Source: Sideroxydans sp. CL21
Lineage (GTDB): Bacteria > Pseudomonadota > Gammaproteobacteria > Burkholderiales > Gallionellaceae
DNA length: 64,000 nt
Direction of reading: 5' to 3'
Assembly: GCF_902459525.1 (NCBI RefSeq)
Contig: NZ_LR699166.1
Location: 1,093,501-1,157,500, forward strand
Shown: positions 8,837 to 17,782 of the stretch, in pieces
Layout: every line of letters starts with the position of its first letter
How positions within the stretch are numbered: position 1 is the stretch's first letter
Notes under the pieces: model-generated
Seen by the model: the letters and a program-made list of their open reading frames with translations, nothing else
Told to the model about the DNA's origin: nothing
Databases searched by the model: none
Program-made: the position numbers and the translations under genes

Positions 8837-9830
8837 GATGAAACCCGAAGAAGATTTACCCGATTATAGCAAAGACGATGACTCTGCCGACCTGCTTGAG
8901 ATGCGTGTTCCGATGGAACACGGCGGGCTGCGCCTCGACCAGGCACTCGTCAAACTGTTTCCGGAATACTCGCGCAGCCGTTTGCAGGACTGGATAGAGC
9001 AGGGGCTGGTTACGGTCAACGGCACTGCAGGAAGTGTCAAACAAAAGGTCTGGGGCGGGGAAACAATCTGCGTATCGCCGCAGATACATCCTTCCGAACA
9101 ACCCTATGTGGCCGAGGATATTCCGCTCGATATCGTCTATGAAGACAATGACATCCTGGTTATCAACAAACCGGTAGGGCTGGTGGTGCACCCGGGTAGC
9201 GGCAACTGGCAAGGCACGCTGCTCAATGCATTGTTGCACCATGCTCCGCAACTTGCCGAAGTGCCGCGCGCGGGCATCGTGCACCGGCTGGACAAGGATA
9301 CCAGCGGTTTGATGGTGGTGGCCAAGACACTCATTGCGCAGACCGCGCTGGTGCGGCAAATGCAGTCCCGCAGCGTGAAACGCGAATATCTTGCGCTGGT
9401 GTGGGGAGAACTGGATTACGGCGGCGTTATTGATCTGCCCATCGGGCGTCATCCATCGCAGCGCGTGAAGATGGCGGTGATTCAAGGTGGCAAGGAAGCC
9501 GTCACTCATTACAGCGTGGAAGCGAATTTCCCCAGCTGCACTTTGTTGCGTTGTAGGCTCGAGACCGGACGTACACACCAGATCCGCGTGCACCTGACGC
9601 ATAACGGCCATCCCCTGATCGGCGATAGCGTGTACCAGAAAGGTGTGCAGAAATGCGCCCTGCCATTGCGCGAACTATTGAACAATTTTCCGCGGCAGGC
9701 ACTGCACGCGACGAAATTGGCACTGGAACATCCCGTTACCGGCGAATGGCTGGAATGGCATGCGCCGCTGCCGGAGGATATGGAACAGCTGCTGGATCAG
9801 ATCGACGAGGCAAGCCATGGGATTGCCTGA
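8835..9830 (+). CDS. rluD: 23S rRNA pseudouridine synthase RluD
   Basis: About 331 residues. An N-terminal S4 RNA-binding domain (GLRLDQALVKLFPEYSRSRL) is followed by an RluA-family catalytic domain with the HRLDKDTSG motif (catalytic Asp about residue 153). RluD modifies U1911, U1915 and U1917 of 23S rRNA helix 69. Either of two adjacent ATG codons (8835, 8838) could start it; longer upstream extensions of the frame lie antisense inside bamD and are unlikely. No strong Shine-Dalgarno. Overlaps pgeF by 14 nt. Confidence 0.93.
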   Translation: MMKPEEDLPDYSKDDDSADLLEMRVPMEHGGLRLDQALVKLFPEYSRSRLQDWIEQGLVTVNGTAGSVKQKVWGGETICVSPQIHPSEQPYVAEDIPLDIVYEDNDILVINKPVGLVVHPGSGNWQGTLLNALLHHAPQLAEVPRAGIVHRLDKDTSGLMVVAKTLIAQTALVRQMQSRSVKREYLALVWGELDYGGVIDLPIGRHPSQRVKMAVIQGGKEAVTHYSVEANFPSCTLLRCRLETGRTHQIRVHLTHNGHPLIGDSVYQKGVQKCALPLRELLNNFPRQALHATKLALEHPVTGEWLEWHAPLPEDMEQLLDQIDEASHGIA

Positions 9831-10554
9831 TCACTGCATTACGCCTGAGTGGCCTGCGCCGGCGAACGTCAAAGCTTTGCAGACCACGCGCCAGGGCGGC
9901 ATCAGCACGGCACCCTACGACACACTCAACCTGGGTTTGCATGTCGGCGATAGCCCGCAAGCCGTTGCGCGCAATCGCCAGTTGCTGGAACCGTTTTTGC
10001 CGAGTGAGCCGGTGTGGCTGGAACAGGTGCACGGCACCGTCGTTGCCGATGCGGATTCCGCGAGTTGCCACGTTCAGGCCGATGCCAGCATCGCGCGCCA
10101 TCGCGGTACGGTGTGCGTGGTGATGACGGCGGATTGCCTGCCTGTGTTGCTGTGCGACGAGGCGGGTACGGTGGTCGGTGCGGTGCATGCGGGCTGGAAG
10201 GGATTGGCTGCCGGCGTCATCGAAGCGACTGTCAAGGCGATGGGTGTTGCGCCGCACAAGTTGATGGCATGGTTCGGTCCCGCCATCGGGCAGGAAGCAT
10301 TCGAGGTGGGGGCAGAGGTGCGCGCCGCTTTCATTGCGCATCAGGCGCGGGCTGCCGAGGCATTCGTGGCGCATGGCGGGGAAGGCAAATACCTTGCCGA
10401 CCTCTATCTGCTGGCGCGCCAGCGGCTTGAGGTATTGGGCATCAGGAAAGTCAGTGGGGGAAATTACTGCACCTACCACCAGAAGGACAAGTTCTTTTCC
10501 TACCGCCGCGATGGGGTGACCGGGCGCATGGGCACGTTTATCTGGTTGGGTTAG
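9817..10554 (+). CDS. pgeF: Peptidoglycan editing factor PgeF (laccase-fold, YfiH)
   Basis: About 245 residues from the ATG at 9817 inside the rluD end. Family motifs EQVHGTVV, TADCLPVLL and GAVHAGWKG carry the His and Cys metal ligands, and GPAIGQEAFEVG follows. YfiH/PgeF proteins hydrolyse misincorporated UDP-MurNAc-L-Ser and related species; many are annotated as polyphenol oxidases. The order rluD-pgeF is widely conserved. Confidence 0.92.
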   Translation: MGLPDHCITPEWPAPANVKALQTTRQGGISTAPYDTLNLGLHVGDSPQAVARNRQLLEPFLPSEPVWLEQVHGTVVADADSASCHVQADASIARHRGTVCVVMTADCLPVLLCDEAGTVVGAVHAGWKGLAAGVIEATVKAMGVAPHKLMAWFGPAIGQEAFEVGAEVRAAFIAHQARAAEAFVAHGGEGKYLADLYLLARQRLEVLGIRKVSGGNYCTYHQKDKFFSYRRDGVTGRMGTFIWLG

Positions 10555-10805
10555 CGTGCTGGTTTCTCAATCGACTGAATGGAGAAACCTTCGCGGCCAG
10601 GCCGTCTCGCGGAGTAATACGCCGGCGAGGCGCTATGCCCTGACCGCCTGCGGCATCGGCATCGCCGCCTTGTCCAACAACAAGCACGGCAATGCCCATG
10701 CACAAGCTCTATTGCGAGCCGGAGCTCAAGGGCGGCAACAGCGGGGTTGAGGTTTGCCTGAAATAGCAGTTTGCAACATTCCAAAATCAATCGGAGGCGT
10801 GCAGC

Positions 10806-11927
10806 ATGAATAAGGTCTACATCACGGGCAGCGGACTCTGGGTGCCCTCAAATCTCATTAGCAATGACGAACTCGTGGCTTCCTACAACGAGTATGTTCG
10901 GCGCACCAACGAGCGCAATGCTGCCGCCATCGGCCGCGGCGAGGTTGCCGCGCTGCCTGAATCGAGCAGCGAGTTCATCGAAAAGGCCTCGGGCATCAAG
11001 CAGCGCTATGTGGTCGAAAAGACCGGTGTGCTTGATCCCGACCGCATGTGTCCCGTGATTCCGCCGCGCCCGAACGAACAGATATCATTGATGGCAGAGA
11101 TGGCAGTCGGTGCCGCGCGCGAAGCGCTGGCCAGCGCCGGACGCAAGGCGGAAGAGGTCGATCTGGTCATCGTCGCCTGCTCCAGTTTTCAACGGCCCTA
11201 TCCGGCCATCGCCGTCGAGGTGCAGGGCGCGCTCGGCTGCGGCGGTTACGGTTACGACATGAACGTTGCATGCTCATCCGCTACTTTCGGTATCGAGCAA
11301 GCCGCCAACGCCGTGCGCTCCGGCAGCGCGCGCTGTGCATTGGTGATCAGTCCGGAACTGCCTTCTGGCCACCTCGAATGGCGCGACCGCGATTGCCACT
11401 TCATTTTCGGCGACATCGCCACCGCCGTTGTCGTCGAAGCCTCTCCCTCGGGTCGGCAAAAGTCTGCGTGGGAGATACTCAGCTCCAAGGCCGCGACCGT
11501 CTTTTCCAACAACATTCGTAACAACAGCGGCTTTCTCGACCGCTGCAATCCGGCATCGCGCGACAACCGCGACAAGCTCTTCATGCAGGAGGGCCGCAAG
11601 GTGTTCAAGGAAGTCTGCCCGATGGCCGCCGACCATATCTCCTCGCACCTTGCTGCCAACGGTCTTACGGCAAGCGATGTCAATCGCTTCTGGCTACACC
11701 AGGCCAACCTGACCATGAACCACCTGATCGCGAAGCGCATCCTCGGGCGTGAAGCCACGCTGGAAGAAGCACCCGTGATCCTCGACAAGTTCGCCAACAC
11801 GGCCTCGGCCGGTTCCATCATCGCATTCCATCAGCACAACACCGATCTCGCGGCAGGCAGCATCGGCGTCATTTGCTCGTTCGGGGCCGGGTATTCGATT
11901 GGCAGCCACATCCTCAAGCGAGTTTGA
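10806..11927 (+). CDS. 3-oxoacyl-ACP synthase III-like enzyme
   Basis: 373 residues of the thiolase fold with the KAS III Cys-His-Asn triad: C156 in NVACSSATFG, H298 in [10 protein letters not shown] and N331 in ANTASAG. It is longer than housekeeping FabH (about 320) and lies outside a fab cluster, so a specialised role (priming with an unusual acyl-CoA or diverting beta-oxidation products) is likely. Substrate unknown. The ribosome site GGAGGCG precedes the ATG. Codons from about 281 onward are present again downstream because of a tandem duplication. Confidence 0.85.
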   Translation: MNKVYITGSGLWVPSNLISNDELVASYNEYVRRTNERNAAAIGRGEVAALPESSSEFIEKASGIKQRYVVEKTGVLDPDRMCPVIPPRPNEQISLMAEMAVGAAREALASAGRKAEEVDLVIVACSSFQRPYPAIAVEVQGALGCGGYGYDMNVACSSATFGIEQAANAVRSGSARCALVISPELPSGHLEWRDRDCHFIFGDIATAVVVEASPSGRQKSAWEILSSKAATVFSNNIRNNSGFLDRCNPASRDNRDKLFMQEGRKVFKEVCPMAADHISSHLAANGLTASDVNRFWLHQANLTMNHLIAKRILGREATLEEAPVILDKFANTASAGSIIAFHQHNTDLAAGSIGVICSFGAGYSIGSHILKRV

Positions 11928-12858
11928 CGGTATCGACCGCTAACCTTCCCGACCTTTCATGCAAGAAATCACCGTCACCCAACGCAAAGTAATCCTCGCC
12001 GCCTGTTTCGGTACATTCCTCGAGTGGTACGACTTCCTTACCTTTGCCTCGCTGGCGACCTATTTCGGCGTGCTGTTCTTCCCGCCGGAGAATCCGACGG
12101 CAGCGTTGCTGATGAGCCTCGCCACCTTTGGCGTCGGCATGGTGGTGCGGCCATTGGGTTCGGCATTGTTCGGTTCGCTGGCGGACAAATTCGGCCGACG
12201 TCCGATCTTTATCGCGACCATCTCGCTGATGGGCATGACAACCTTTCTGGTCGGAGTGCTGCCGACCTATGCGCAGATCGGCATTCTTGCGCCGCTGCTG
12301 TTGCTGCTATTGCGCCTGTTGCAGGGCTTTGCTGTGGGCGGCGAGATCGGCGGGGTGGCGGTATATCTCACCGAGCATGCACCGCAGGGCAGACGCGGTT
12401 TCTACACCAGCGTGCTGCAACTGATGGGGCCGCTCGGCATTCTGGTTTCCACTTTGCAGATTGTGCTGTTGCAGGCCTTTTTAAGCGATGCAGATTTTCA
12501 TGGCTGGGGCTGGCGCGTGCCATTCCTGTTTTCTGCGCTGCTGTTGTTCATTTCCATCAAGACGCGCATGAGCCTGGAGGAATCTCCGGTATTTCGACAG
12601 TTGCAGGCAGCGGGCACAGTCTCCAAAGCGCCTCTGCGGGAATGTCTGGGTGATCGTCGCACTTTGGGACGCATGGCGCTGCTGTTCTTCTGCATTTCTG
12701 CAGGCGGTTCGCTGCTGTTTTTCTCGTCGCAGGTGTATGCCAATGTGTTCCTTAAAAGTGTGGTGCGGCTCGACGCACAACTCGCCAGTACGCTGGTGAT
12801 GGCCAGCACCCTGCTGCTGTTCCCGCTCACTGTCTTTTGCGGCTGGCTGTCGGACAAG
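11645..12858 (+). repeat. Tandem duplication, first copy (1,214 bp)
   Basis: Contains the last third of the ketoacyl synthase gene and the first 300 codons of the transporter gene. The same sequence restarts at 12859 with a constant offset of 1,214. I compared many stretches and the translated frames and found no difference. The junction joins CGGACAAG to GCACCTTG with no microhomology that I can see. Confidence 0.93.
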
Positions 12859-12966
12859 GCACCTTGCTGCCAACGGTCTTACGGCAAGCGATGTCAATCG
12901 CTTCTGGCTACACCAGGCCAACCTGACCATGAACCACCTGATCGCGAAGCGCATCCTCGGGCGTGA
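11959..12966 (+). pseudogene. Truncated MHS-family transporter copy
   Basis: The first 300 codons equal those of the intact transporter at 13173. After SDK the frame runs into the duplicated ketoacyl synthase tail out of frame, adding 35 unrelated residues. It would make about eight of twelve membrane spans and is probably non-functional. Start codon and upstream sequence are intact, so it may still be transcribed and translated. Confidence 0.85.
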
Positions 12967-13141
12967 AGCCACGCTGGAAGAAGCACCCGTGATCCTCGAC
13001 AAGTTCGCCAACACGGCCTCGGCCGGTTCCATCATCGCATTCCATCAGCACAACACCGATCTCGCGGCAGGCAGCATCGGCGTCATTTGCTCGTTCGGGG
13101 CCGGGTATTCGATTGGCAGCCACATCCTCAAGCGAGTTTGA
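12859..13141 (+). pseudogene. Detached 3' end of the ketoacyl synthase gene
   Basis: Encodes about the last 93 residues of the synthase, including the His and Asn of the triad but not the Cys. It has no start of its own; an internal ATG at 12929 would give 70 residues. Product of the tandem duplication. Confidence 0.85.
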
Positions 13142-14072
13142 CGGTATCGACCGCTAACCTTCCCGACCTTTCATGCAAGAAATCACCGTCACCCAACGCA
13201 AAGTAATCCTCGCCGCCTGTTTCGGTACATTCCTCGAGTGGTACGACTTCCTTACCTTTGCCTCGCTGGCGACCTATTTCGGCGTGCTGTTCTTCCCGCC
13301 GGAGAATCCGACGGCAGCGTTGCTGATGAGCCTCGCCACCTTTGGCGTCGGCATGGTGGTGCGGCCATTGGGTTCGGCATTGTTCGGTTCGCTGGCGGAC
13401 AAATTCGGCCGACGTCCGATCTTTATCGCGACCATCTCGCTGATGGGCATGACAACCTTTCTGGTCGGAGTGCTGCCGACCTATGCGCAGATCGGCATTC
13501 TTGCGCCGCTGCTGTTGCTGCTATTGCGCCTGTTGCAGGGCTTTGCTGTGGGCGGCGAGATCGGCGGGGTGGCGGTATATCTCACCGAGCATGCACCGCA
13601 GGGCAGACGCGGTTTCTACACCAGCGTGCTGCAACTGATGGGGCCGCTCGGCATTCTGGTTTCCACTTTGCAGATTGTGCTGTTGCAGGCCTTTTTAAGC
13701 GATGCAGATTTTCATGGCTGGGGCTGGCGCGTGCCATTCCTGTTTTCTGCGCTGCTGTTGTTCATTTCCATCAAGACGCGCATGAGCCTGGAGGAATCTC
13801 CGGTATTTCGACAGTTGCAGGCAGCGGGCACAGTCTCCAAAGCGCCTCTGCGGGAATGTCTGGGTGATCGTCGCACTTTGGGACGCATGGCGCTGCTGTT
13901 CTTCTGCATTTCTGCAGGCGGTTCGCTGCTGTTTTTCTCGTCGCAGGTGTATGCCAATGTGTTCCTTAAAAGTGTGGTGCGGCTCGACGCACAACTCGCC
14001 AGTACGCTGGTGATGGCCAGCACCCTGCTGCTGTTCCCGCTCACTGTCTTTTGCGGCTGGCTGTCGGACAAG
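12859..14072 (+). repeat. Tandem duplication, second copy (1,214 bp)
   Basis: Second copy of 11645-12858. It ends at CGGACAAG (14065-14072), after which the transporter continues normally with ATCGGGCGC. Confidence 0.93.
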
Positions 14073-14744
14073 ATCGGGCGCAAGCCGGTCTTGCTGGCAG
14101 GCTTGATTCTGGGCGCGATTACTATCCTGCCGGTGTTCAAGGGCTTGCAGCATTACGGCAATCCGGCGCTGGAACGTTTCAATCGCGAAGTTGCAGTGAC
14201 GCTGTACGGAAGTGATTGCGACTACAGTCCGTTCCGCAAAGCTGCGAACGATTGCGAGCGCAATCAGGAGTTTCTCACCAGGAACGGCGTTTCGTATTCC
14301 CTTCAGCCGCAGCGAACCGGGCAGGACGCGGCGGTGAGCATAGGCGGCGATGGCGGAATCAACGGTTTCAGTCCGGAAAAACTGACCGGGGTGTTAAAAG
14401 CCAAAGGCTGGTCGGAAAAAGCGGACGCTAATCAGGTAAACCGCTTCATGATGTTCCTGCTGCTCATTGTGCCGGTGATTGCAGTTGCACTGATCACGGG
14501 CCCGCAGACCGCGGTTCTCGCAGAACTGTTCCCGGCACGCACGCGCTATACCGCCGCCGCCGTGCCGCATAACCTGAGCGCGGGGTGGATCGGCGGGCTG
14601 TCGCCGTTCATGGTCACATTGCTCTCGGTTCAGGCGGGCGATGCGCTGGCGGGACTGTGGTATCCGGTGGGCATGCTGATCTTTGCTTCCGTGCTCGGAG
14701 TGCTGTTCATGCCGGAGACGCTCGATGTTTCCCTGAGCGATTAA
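13173..14744 (+). CDS. MFS transporter, metabolite:H+ symporter (ProP/ShiA-like) family, intact copy
   Basis: 523 residues, twelve predicted spans. The N-terminus FGTFLEWYDF and the loop motif DKFGRRP are typical of the MHS family, which imports organic acids, betaines or shikimate with protons. A large polar insertion of about 95 residues (from about ERFNREVAVTLYG to EKADANQ) sits between later spans, as in many proteobacterial MHS proteins. Substrate not predictable. It lies 31 bp after the detached synthase tail, reproducing the ancestral spacing of synthase then transporter, so the two were probably an operon. Confidence 0.88.
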   Translation: MQEITVTQRKVILAACFGTFLEWYDFLTFASLATYFGVLFFPPENPTAALLMSLATFGVGMVVRPLGSALFGSLADKFGRRPIFIATISLMGMTTFLVGVLPTYAQIGILAPLLLLLLRLLQGFAVGGEIGGVAVYLTEHAPQGRRGFYTSVLQLMGPLGILVSTLQIVLLQAFLSDADFHGWGWRVPFLFSALLLFISIKTRMSLEESPVFRQLQAAGTVSKAPLRECLGDRRTLGRMALLFFCISAGGSLLFFSSQVYANVFLKSVVRLDAQLASTLVMASTLLLFPLTVFCGWLSDKIGRKPVLLAGLILGAITILPVFKGLQHYGNPALERFNREVAVTLYGSDCDYSPFRKAANDCERNQEFLTRNGVSYSLQPQRTGQDAAVSIGGDGGINGFSPEKLTGVLKAKGWSEKADANQVNRFMMFLLLIVPVIAVALITGPQTAVLAELFPARTRYTAAAVPHNLSAGWIGGLSPFMVTLLSVQAGDALAGLWYPVGMLIFASVLGVLFMPETLDVSLSD

Positions 14745-14823
14745 CAGCCTAAAATGGCATAGAACGACCTGTCCACATTCCGGCCTCAAGTTTTCCCGCC
14801 GGATGTCGTCATAGACGTGCGCA

Positions 14824-14843
14824 CTACATTTTCATAAATGTAG
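14824..14843 (+). promoter_or_regulatory. Perfect inverted repeat just upstream of the chemoreceptor gene
   Basis: CTACATTT (14824-14831), loop TCAT, AAATGTAG (14836-14843), ending about 10 nt before the GGAGA ribosome site. It could be an operator or a 5' hairpin. Confidence 0.4.
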
Positions 14844-14862
14844 CCCCCTTCTGGAGAAATCG

Positions 14863-16506
14863 ATGAACAACTGGTACAACTCGCTCAGCATACGCTGGAA
14901 GCTTCAATTCGGCTTCTTCCTGGTGACAATGGTCACCACTGTCTACAACCGGATGCTTGCCTCGCATGAATTGGGGCAGATGGTCGACATCGCGCGTGAA
15001 GGCGGGGTCGGCCAGCAGGTCATCAGCCAGCTCGTGGCAAACCATAATGCCTATATTTTCAATTCTTTCTGGGAATCGGGGCTGGAGTTCATGCTCCAGT
15101 TCTTCATCATCGGTTTTGTAGCCAACCTGTTCGTCAAACCCATCAAGGCGCTGTGCAATGCGCTGAAGACGGTGGAAAAAGGCGACCTCACCAAGGGTGT
15201 GGAGCATCGCTCGCGCGACGAGATTGGCGAACTGGAAAAAAGTTTCAACGACATGCTGGCCAAGCTCAACCATATCATGTGCGAGGTGGACGACAGCGGG
15301 AAGGAAATGGAACAGTCTGCATTCCAGATCGCCAAGATATCGCACGAAATCGCGGAGGTGGGCCGCAAGGAACAAAACCGTTCGGATGAGGTGAACGGCG
15401 CCACGCAGCAGTTGCACCAGATTTCGGAAAGCGTGCAGGTGCAGGCGACCGAAGCGACAATAAGGGCGCAAAGGACCGAGTCCCAGGCGCGCGAAGGAAT
15501 CAGTTTTGTGCAGAAGAACATCTCCGAGATGGAAAATACGGTGCAGGAAGTGAATCAGGCAGCGACGAAGATCAATGAACTGGAGAGATCGGCGGCGCAG
15601 ATCCACGACATCATCTCTACCATTCAGGATATCGCCGGACAGACCAATCTGTTGGCGCTCAATGCCGCTATCGAAGCCGCGCGCGCCGGAGAGCAGGGGC
15701 GCGGATTCGCTGTGGTGGCCGATGAAGTGCGCAAACTGGCCGAACGCACGACGCAATCGGCCGGCGAGGTTTCGCGCATCATTTCCCAACTGGGCGGCAA
15801 GGTGGAAGAAGTGACGACGTCGATGAACGTGGTGGTGGGCAAGGTGCACGAGAACCAGAAGCTGGCGGGCGAGACGGCTGCAGTGATCGAGCGTATTTCG
15901 GTGGATGTTGCGGAAACGGCCAGTGCGAACAACGGCATATCCGAGGCCAGCGCTGCGCAGATACGCAATGTGGACATCCTCCAGAAGACGCTGAAGGAAC
16001 TCTTCGCGACGTTGCAGGAGAGCTCGGTCAAGGTGGAGACGACGGCGGGCATCGGCGACGGACTGCATACAGTCACCGGGAAGCTGAACAATCTGATGGC
16101 TGAATTTACCTTTAACCACACTTCTGCCATCAAGGCAATTCAGCATGAGAAGCGAACTTTTCCGCGCGCTGCCAACCGTTTGCTGGTTCATGTGGCGCAG
16201 GGCGGGACCTCAGTCGAATGCCCCAGCCTCGATTTCAGCATGACCGGTATTCGCCTGCTGATGAGCAAAGAACTGGACCGGAGCAAGCTGATCGAAATGG
16301 AGATATATCTACCGCAGGAAGATATCAGTCATTACGAGGGACAGAAGCCAGTCAAATTACCTGGCAGGATCACCTGGCAACGCAAGGAGCAGGGGAAGTT
16401 TGTCTGCGGTGTTGTCTTTGAGAAAATGTCCGATGAAGCGGCCAAACGTTTGCGTGAAAGTTTCAGGTACTACAACAAGGAACCCGAATTCGGTGCCATC
16501 CGGTGA
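14863..16506 (+). CDS. Methyl-accepting chemotaxis protein with C-terminal PilZ domain
   Basis: 547 residues. N-terminal membrane region with only a short periplasmic loop (spans about 15-30 and 75-95), a HAMP-like segment ([20 protein letters not shown]), and a long coiled-coil signalling domain with the conserved hairpin tip ([18 protein letters not shown]). After the signalling domain comes a PilZ domain (about 425-530) with R431xxxR435 and D457xSxxG462, the two c-di-GMP-contacting motifs. This would let c-di-GMP act directly on a chemoreceptor. GGAGA precedes the ATG. No che genes are adjacent. Confidence 0.9.
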   Translation: MNNWYNSLSIRWKLQFGFFLVTMVTTVYNRMLASHELGQMVDIAREGGVGQQVISQLVANHNAYIFNSFWESGLEFMLQFFIIGFVANLFVKPIKALCNALKTVEKGDLTKGVEHRSRDEIGELEKSFNDMLAKLNHIMCEVDDSGKEMEQSAFQIAKISHEIAEVGRKEQNRSDEVNGATQQLHQISESVQVQATEATIRAQRTESQAREGISFVQKNISEMENTVQEVNQAATKINELERSAAQIHDIISTIQDIAGQTNLLALNAAIEAARAGEQGRGFAVVADEVRKLAERTTQSAGEVSRIISQLGGKVEEVTTSMNVVVGKVHENQKLAGETAAVIERISVDVAETASANNGISEASAAQIRNVDILQKTLKELFATLQESSVKVETTAGIGDGLHTVTGKLNNLMAEFTFNHTSAIKAIQHEKRTFPRAANRLLVHVAQGGTSVECPSLDFSMTGIRLLMSKELDRSKLIEMEIYLPQEDISHYEGQKPVKLPGRITWQRKEQGKFVCGVVFEKMSDEAAKRLRESFRYYNKEPEFGAIR

Positions 16507-16513
16507 TACTGGG

Positions 16514-16519
16514 TATAAT
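16514..16519 (+). promoter_or_regulatory. Promoter -10 element for the ZIP transporter
   Basis: Perfect TATAAT preceded by GGG, 30 bp before the ATG. A matching -35 is poor in the expected position, inside the end of the chemoreceptor gene. Confidence 0.45.
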
Positions 16520-16548
16520 CCGCGCCCTTCACTAATTTGGGTTATAGC

Positions 16549-17322
16549 ATGAGCATCCTGGCCTGGATCATCATCACCAGCCTATTGGGCGGCATCCTGA
16601 GCGTGTTAGCGGCTGCGCTGTTTGCGCTCAATGCGCGGGGTGAATACCTCGGCGGACTGGTGAGCTATGCCATCGGTGCGCTGCTGGGTGCCGTATTCCT
16701 CGACATTCTGCCCGAGGCTTTTCAGCAAGCGTCCAATCTGCCGGCGGTGAGTGGCATGGTGCTGGTCGGCATATTGATGTTTTTCACGCTGGAGAAAGTG
16801 TTGATCTGGCGCCACTGCCATCACGAACACTGCGAAGCGCATGAGCCTCACGAACAGGCAGGGCACGATCATGGGCGCAGCGGGACGATGGTCATCGTCG
16901 GCGATACCTTCCACAACTTTATCGATGGCATCATCATCGCGGCGGCCTTCCTGGTCGATGTGCACCTGGGGGTTGTGACTTCGCTGGCCATCATTGCCCA
17001 CGAGATTCCGCAGGAAGTCGGCGACTTTGCCGTTCTGCTGCATTCCGGCTACAGCAAGCTGCGCGCTTTTCAACTCAATCTCATTTCCAGTTTTGCCACA
17101 CTGGTCGGCGGTGTGCTGGGATATGTCGCACTGAAGGACATGCAATCGCTGGTGCCGTATTTGCTGGCCTTGGCAGCTTCCAGCCTGATCTATATTGCGG
17201 TGGCTGACCTGATACCCGGTTTGCACAAACGAACACGTATGCGCGACACCGTGCAGCAGGTCGTGTTGATCCTGTTGGGCGTGGGCACAGTCGCGCTGTT
17301 CGGTTCCATCGCACCCGCCTGA
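16549..17322 (+). CDS. ZIP-family divalent metal transporter
   Basis: About 257 residues with eight predicted membrane spans. A histidine-rich cytoplasmic loop (HCHHEHCEAHEPHEQAGHDH) precedes the two metal-site helices HNFIDG and HEIPQEVGDF, the ZIP signature. Expected to import zinc, iron or manganese. The ATG at 16549 is chosen over an in-frame TTG at 16537. Confidence 0.9.
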   Translation: MSILAWIIITSLLGGILSVLAAALFALNARGEYLGGLVSYAIGALLGAVFLDILPEAFQQASNLPAVSGMVLVGILMFFTLEKVLIWRHCHHEHCEAHEPHEQAGHDHGRSGTMVIVGDTFHNFIDGIIIAAAFLVDVHLGVVTSLAIIAHEIPQEVGDFAVLLHSGYSKLRAFQLNLISSFATLVGGVLGYVALKDMQSLVPYLLALAASSLIYIAVADLIPGLHKRTRMRDTVQQVVLILLGVGTVALFGSIAPA

Positions 17323-17782
17323 GGGCCTTGCGACAAATGCAGTGTCAAGGTTGAAAGTACCGGTCAAATGACTCCGGATGAGTTGTTTTCTTTCGGCAAG
17401 TCCATTTTGCTCTTCTTGAGGCTATCCTTAAAGGACGGGCATTCCGGGAAGATTAAATTTATTGTAATAATCGGTTTTAGAAGATACGGGAGAATTGATA
17501 TGTGCCAATATGTATCCGGCTAAGGATATATGGATCGCCCGTGTGCAAGCTATGCCAAAATCTGCATACGCTAGGGCAGCCGGGGACTGAGTCACAATAC
17601 GATCAGCAATGGAAAATGCAAAAGATCCCTAAATCTGCGGCTTGCAAAGTGGCATCAATGATGGCCTTGTGTTATTTTTTGCCGTAATCCGGTTTCATGC
17701 TGGCGTTGCTGGGCTAGCTGCTTCTGTGAAACTTTCGTAACCAGCTTGATAAACATCATTGGACGAACCAGGCGAAACTTTG
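17323..17782. other. Intergenic region, no gene seen
   Basis: AT-richer than its surroundings. Both strands lack frames with a plausible ribosome site and length. It includes GGGAGAATTGATATG at about 17490, but that frame stops after seven codons. It probably contains the promoter of the kinase/regulator pair. Confidence 0.4.

Noticed and set aside
10555-10805. Possible lipoprotein relic between pgeF and the ketoacyl synthase (LTACGIGIAALSNNKHGN, then YCEPELKGGNSGVEVCLK in another frame)
   Set aside because: Suggestive of a frameshifted small gene, but with no start or homologue I can name; left as unannotated intergenic DNA.
14786-14812. Sigma-28 flagellar promoter before the chemoreceptor (TCAAGTTT, 11 bp, GTCGTCAT)
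   Set aside because: The -10 half matches GCCGATAA at only about 4 of 8 positions.
14824-16191. 455-residue minus-strand open frame
   Set aside because: Antisense shadow of the chemoreceptor gene.
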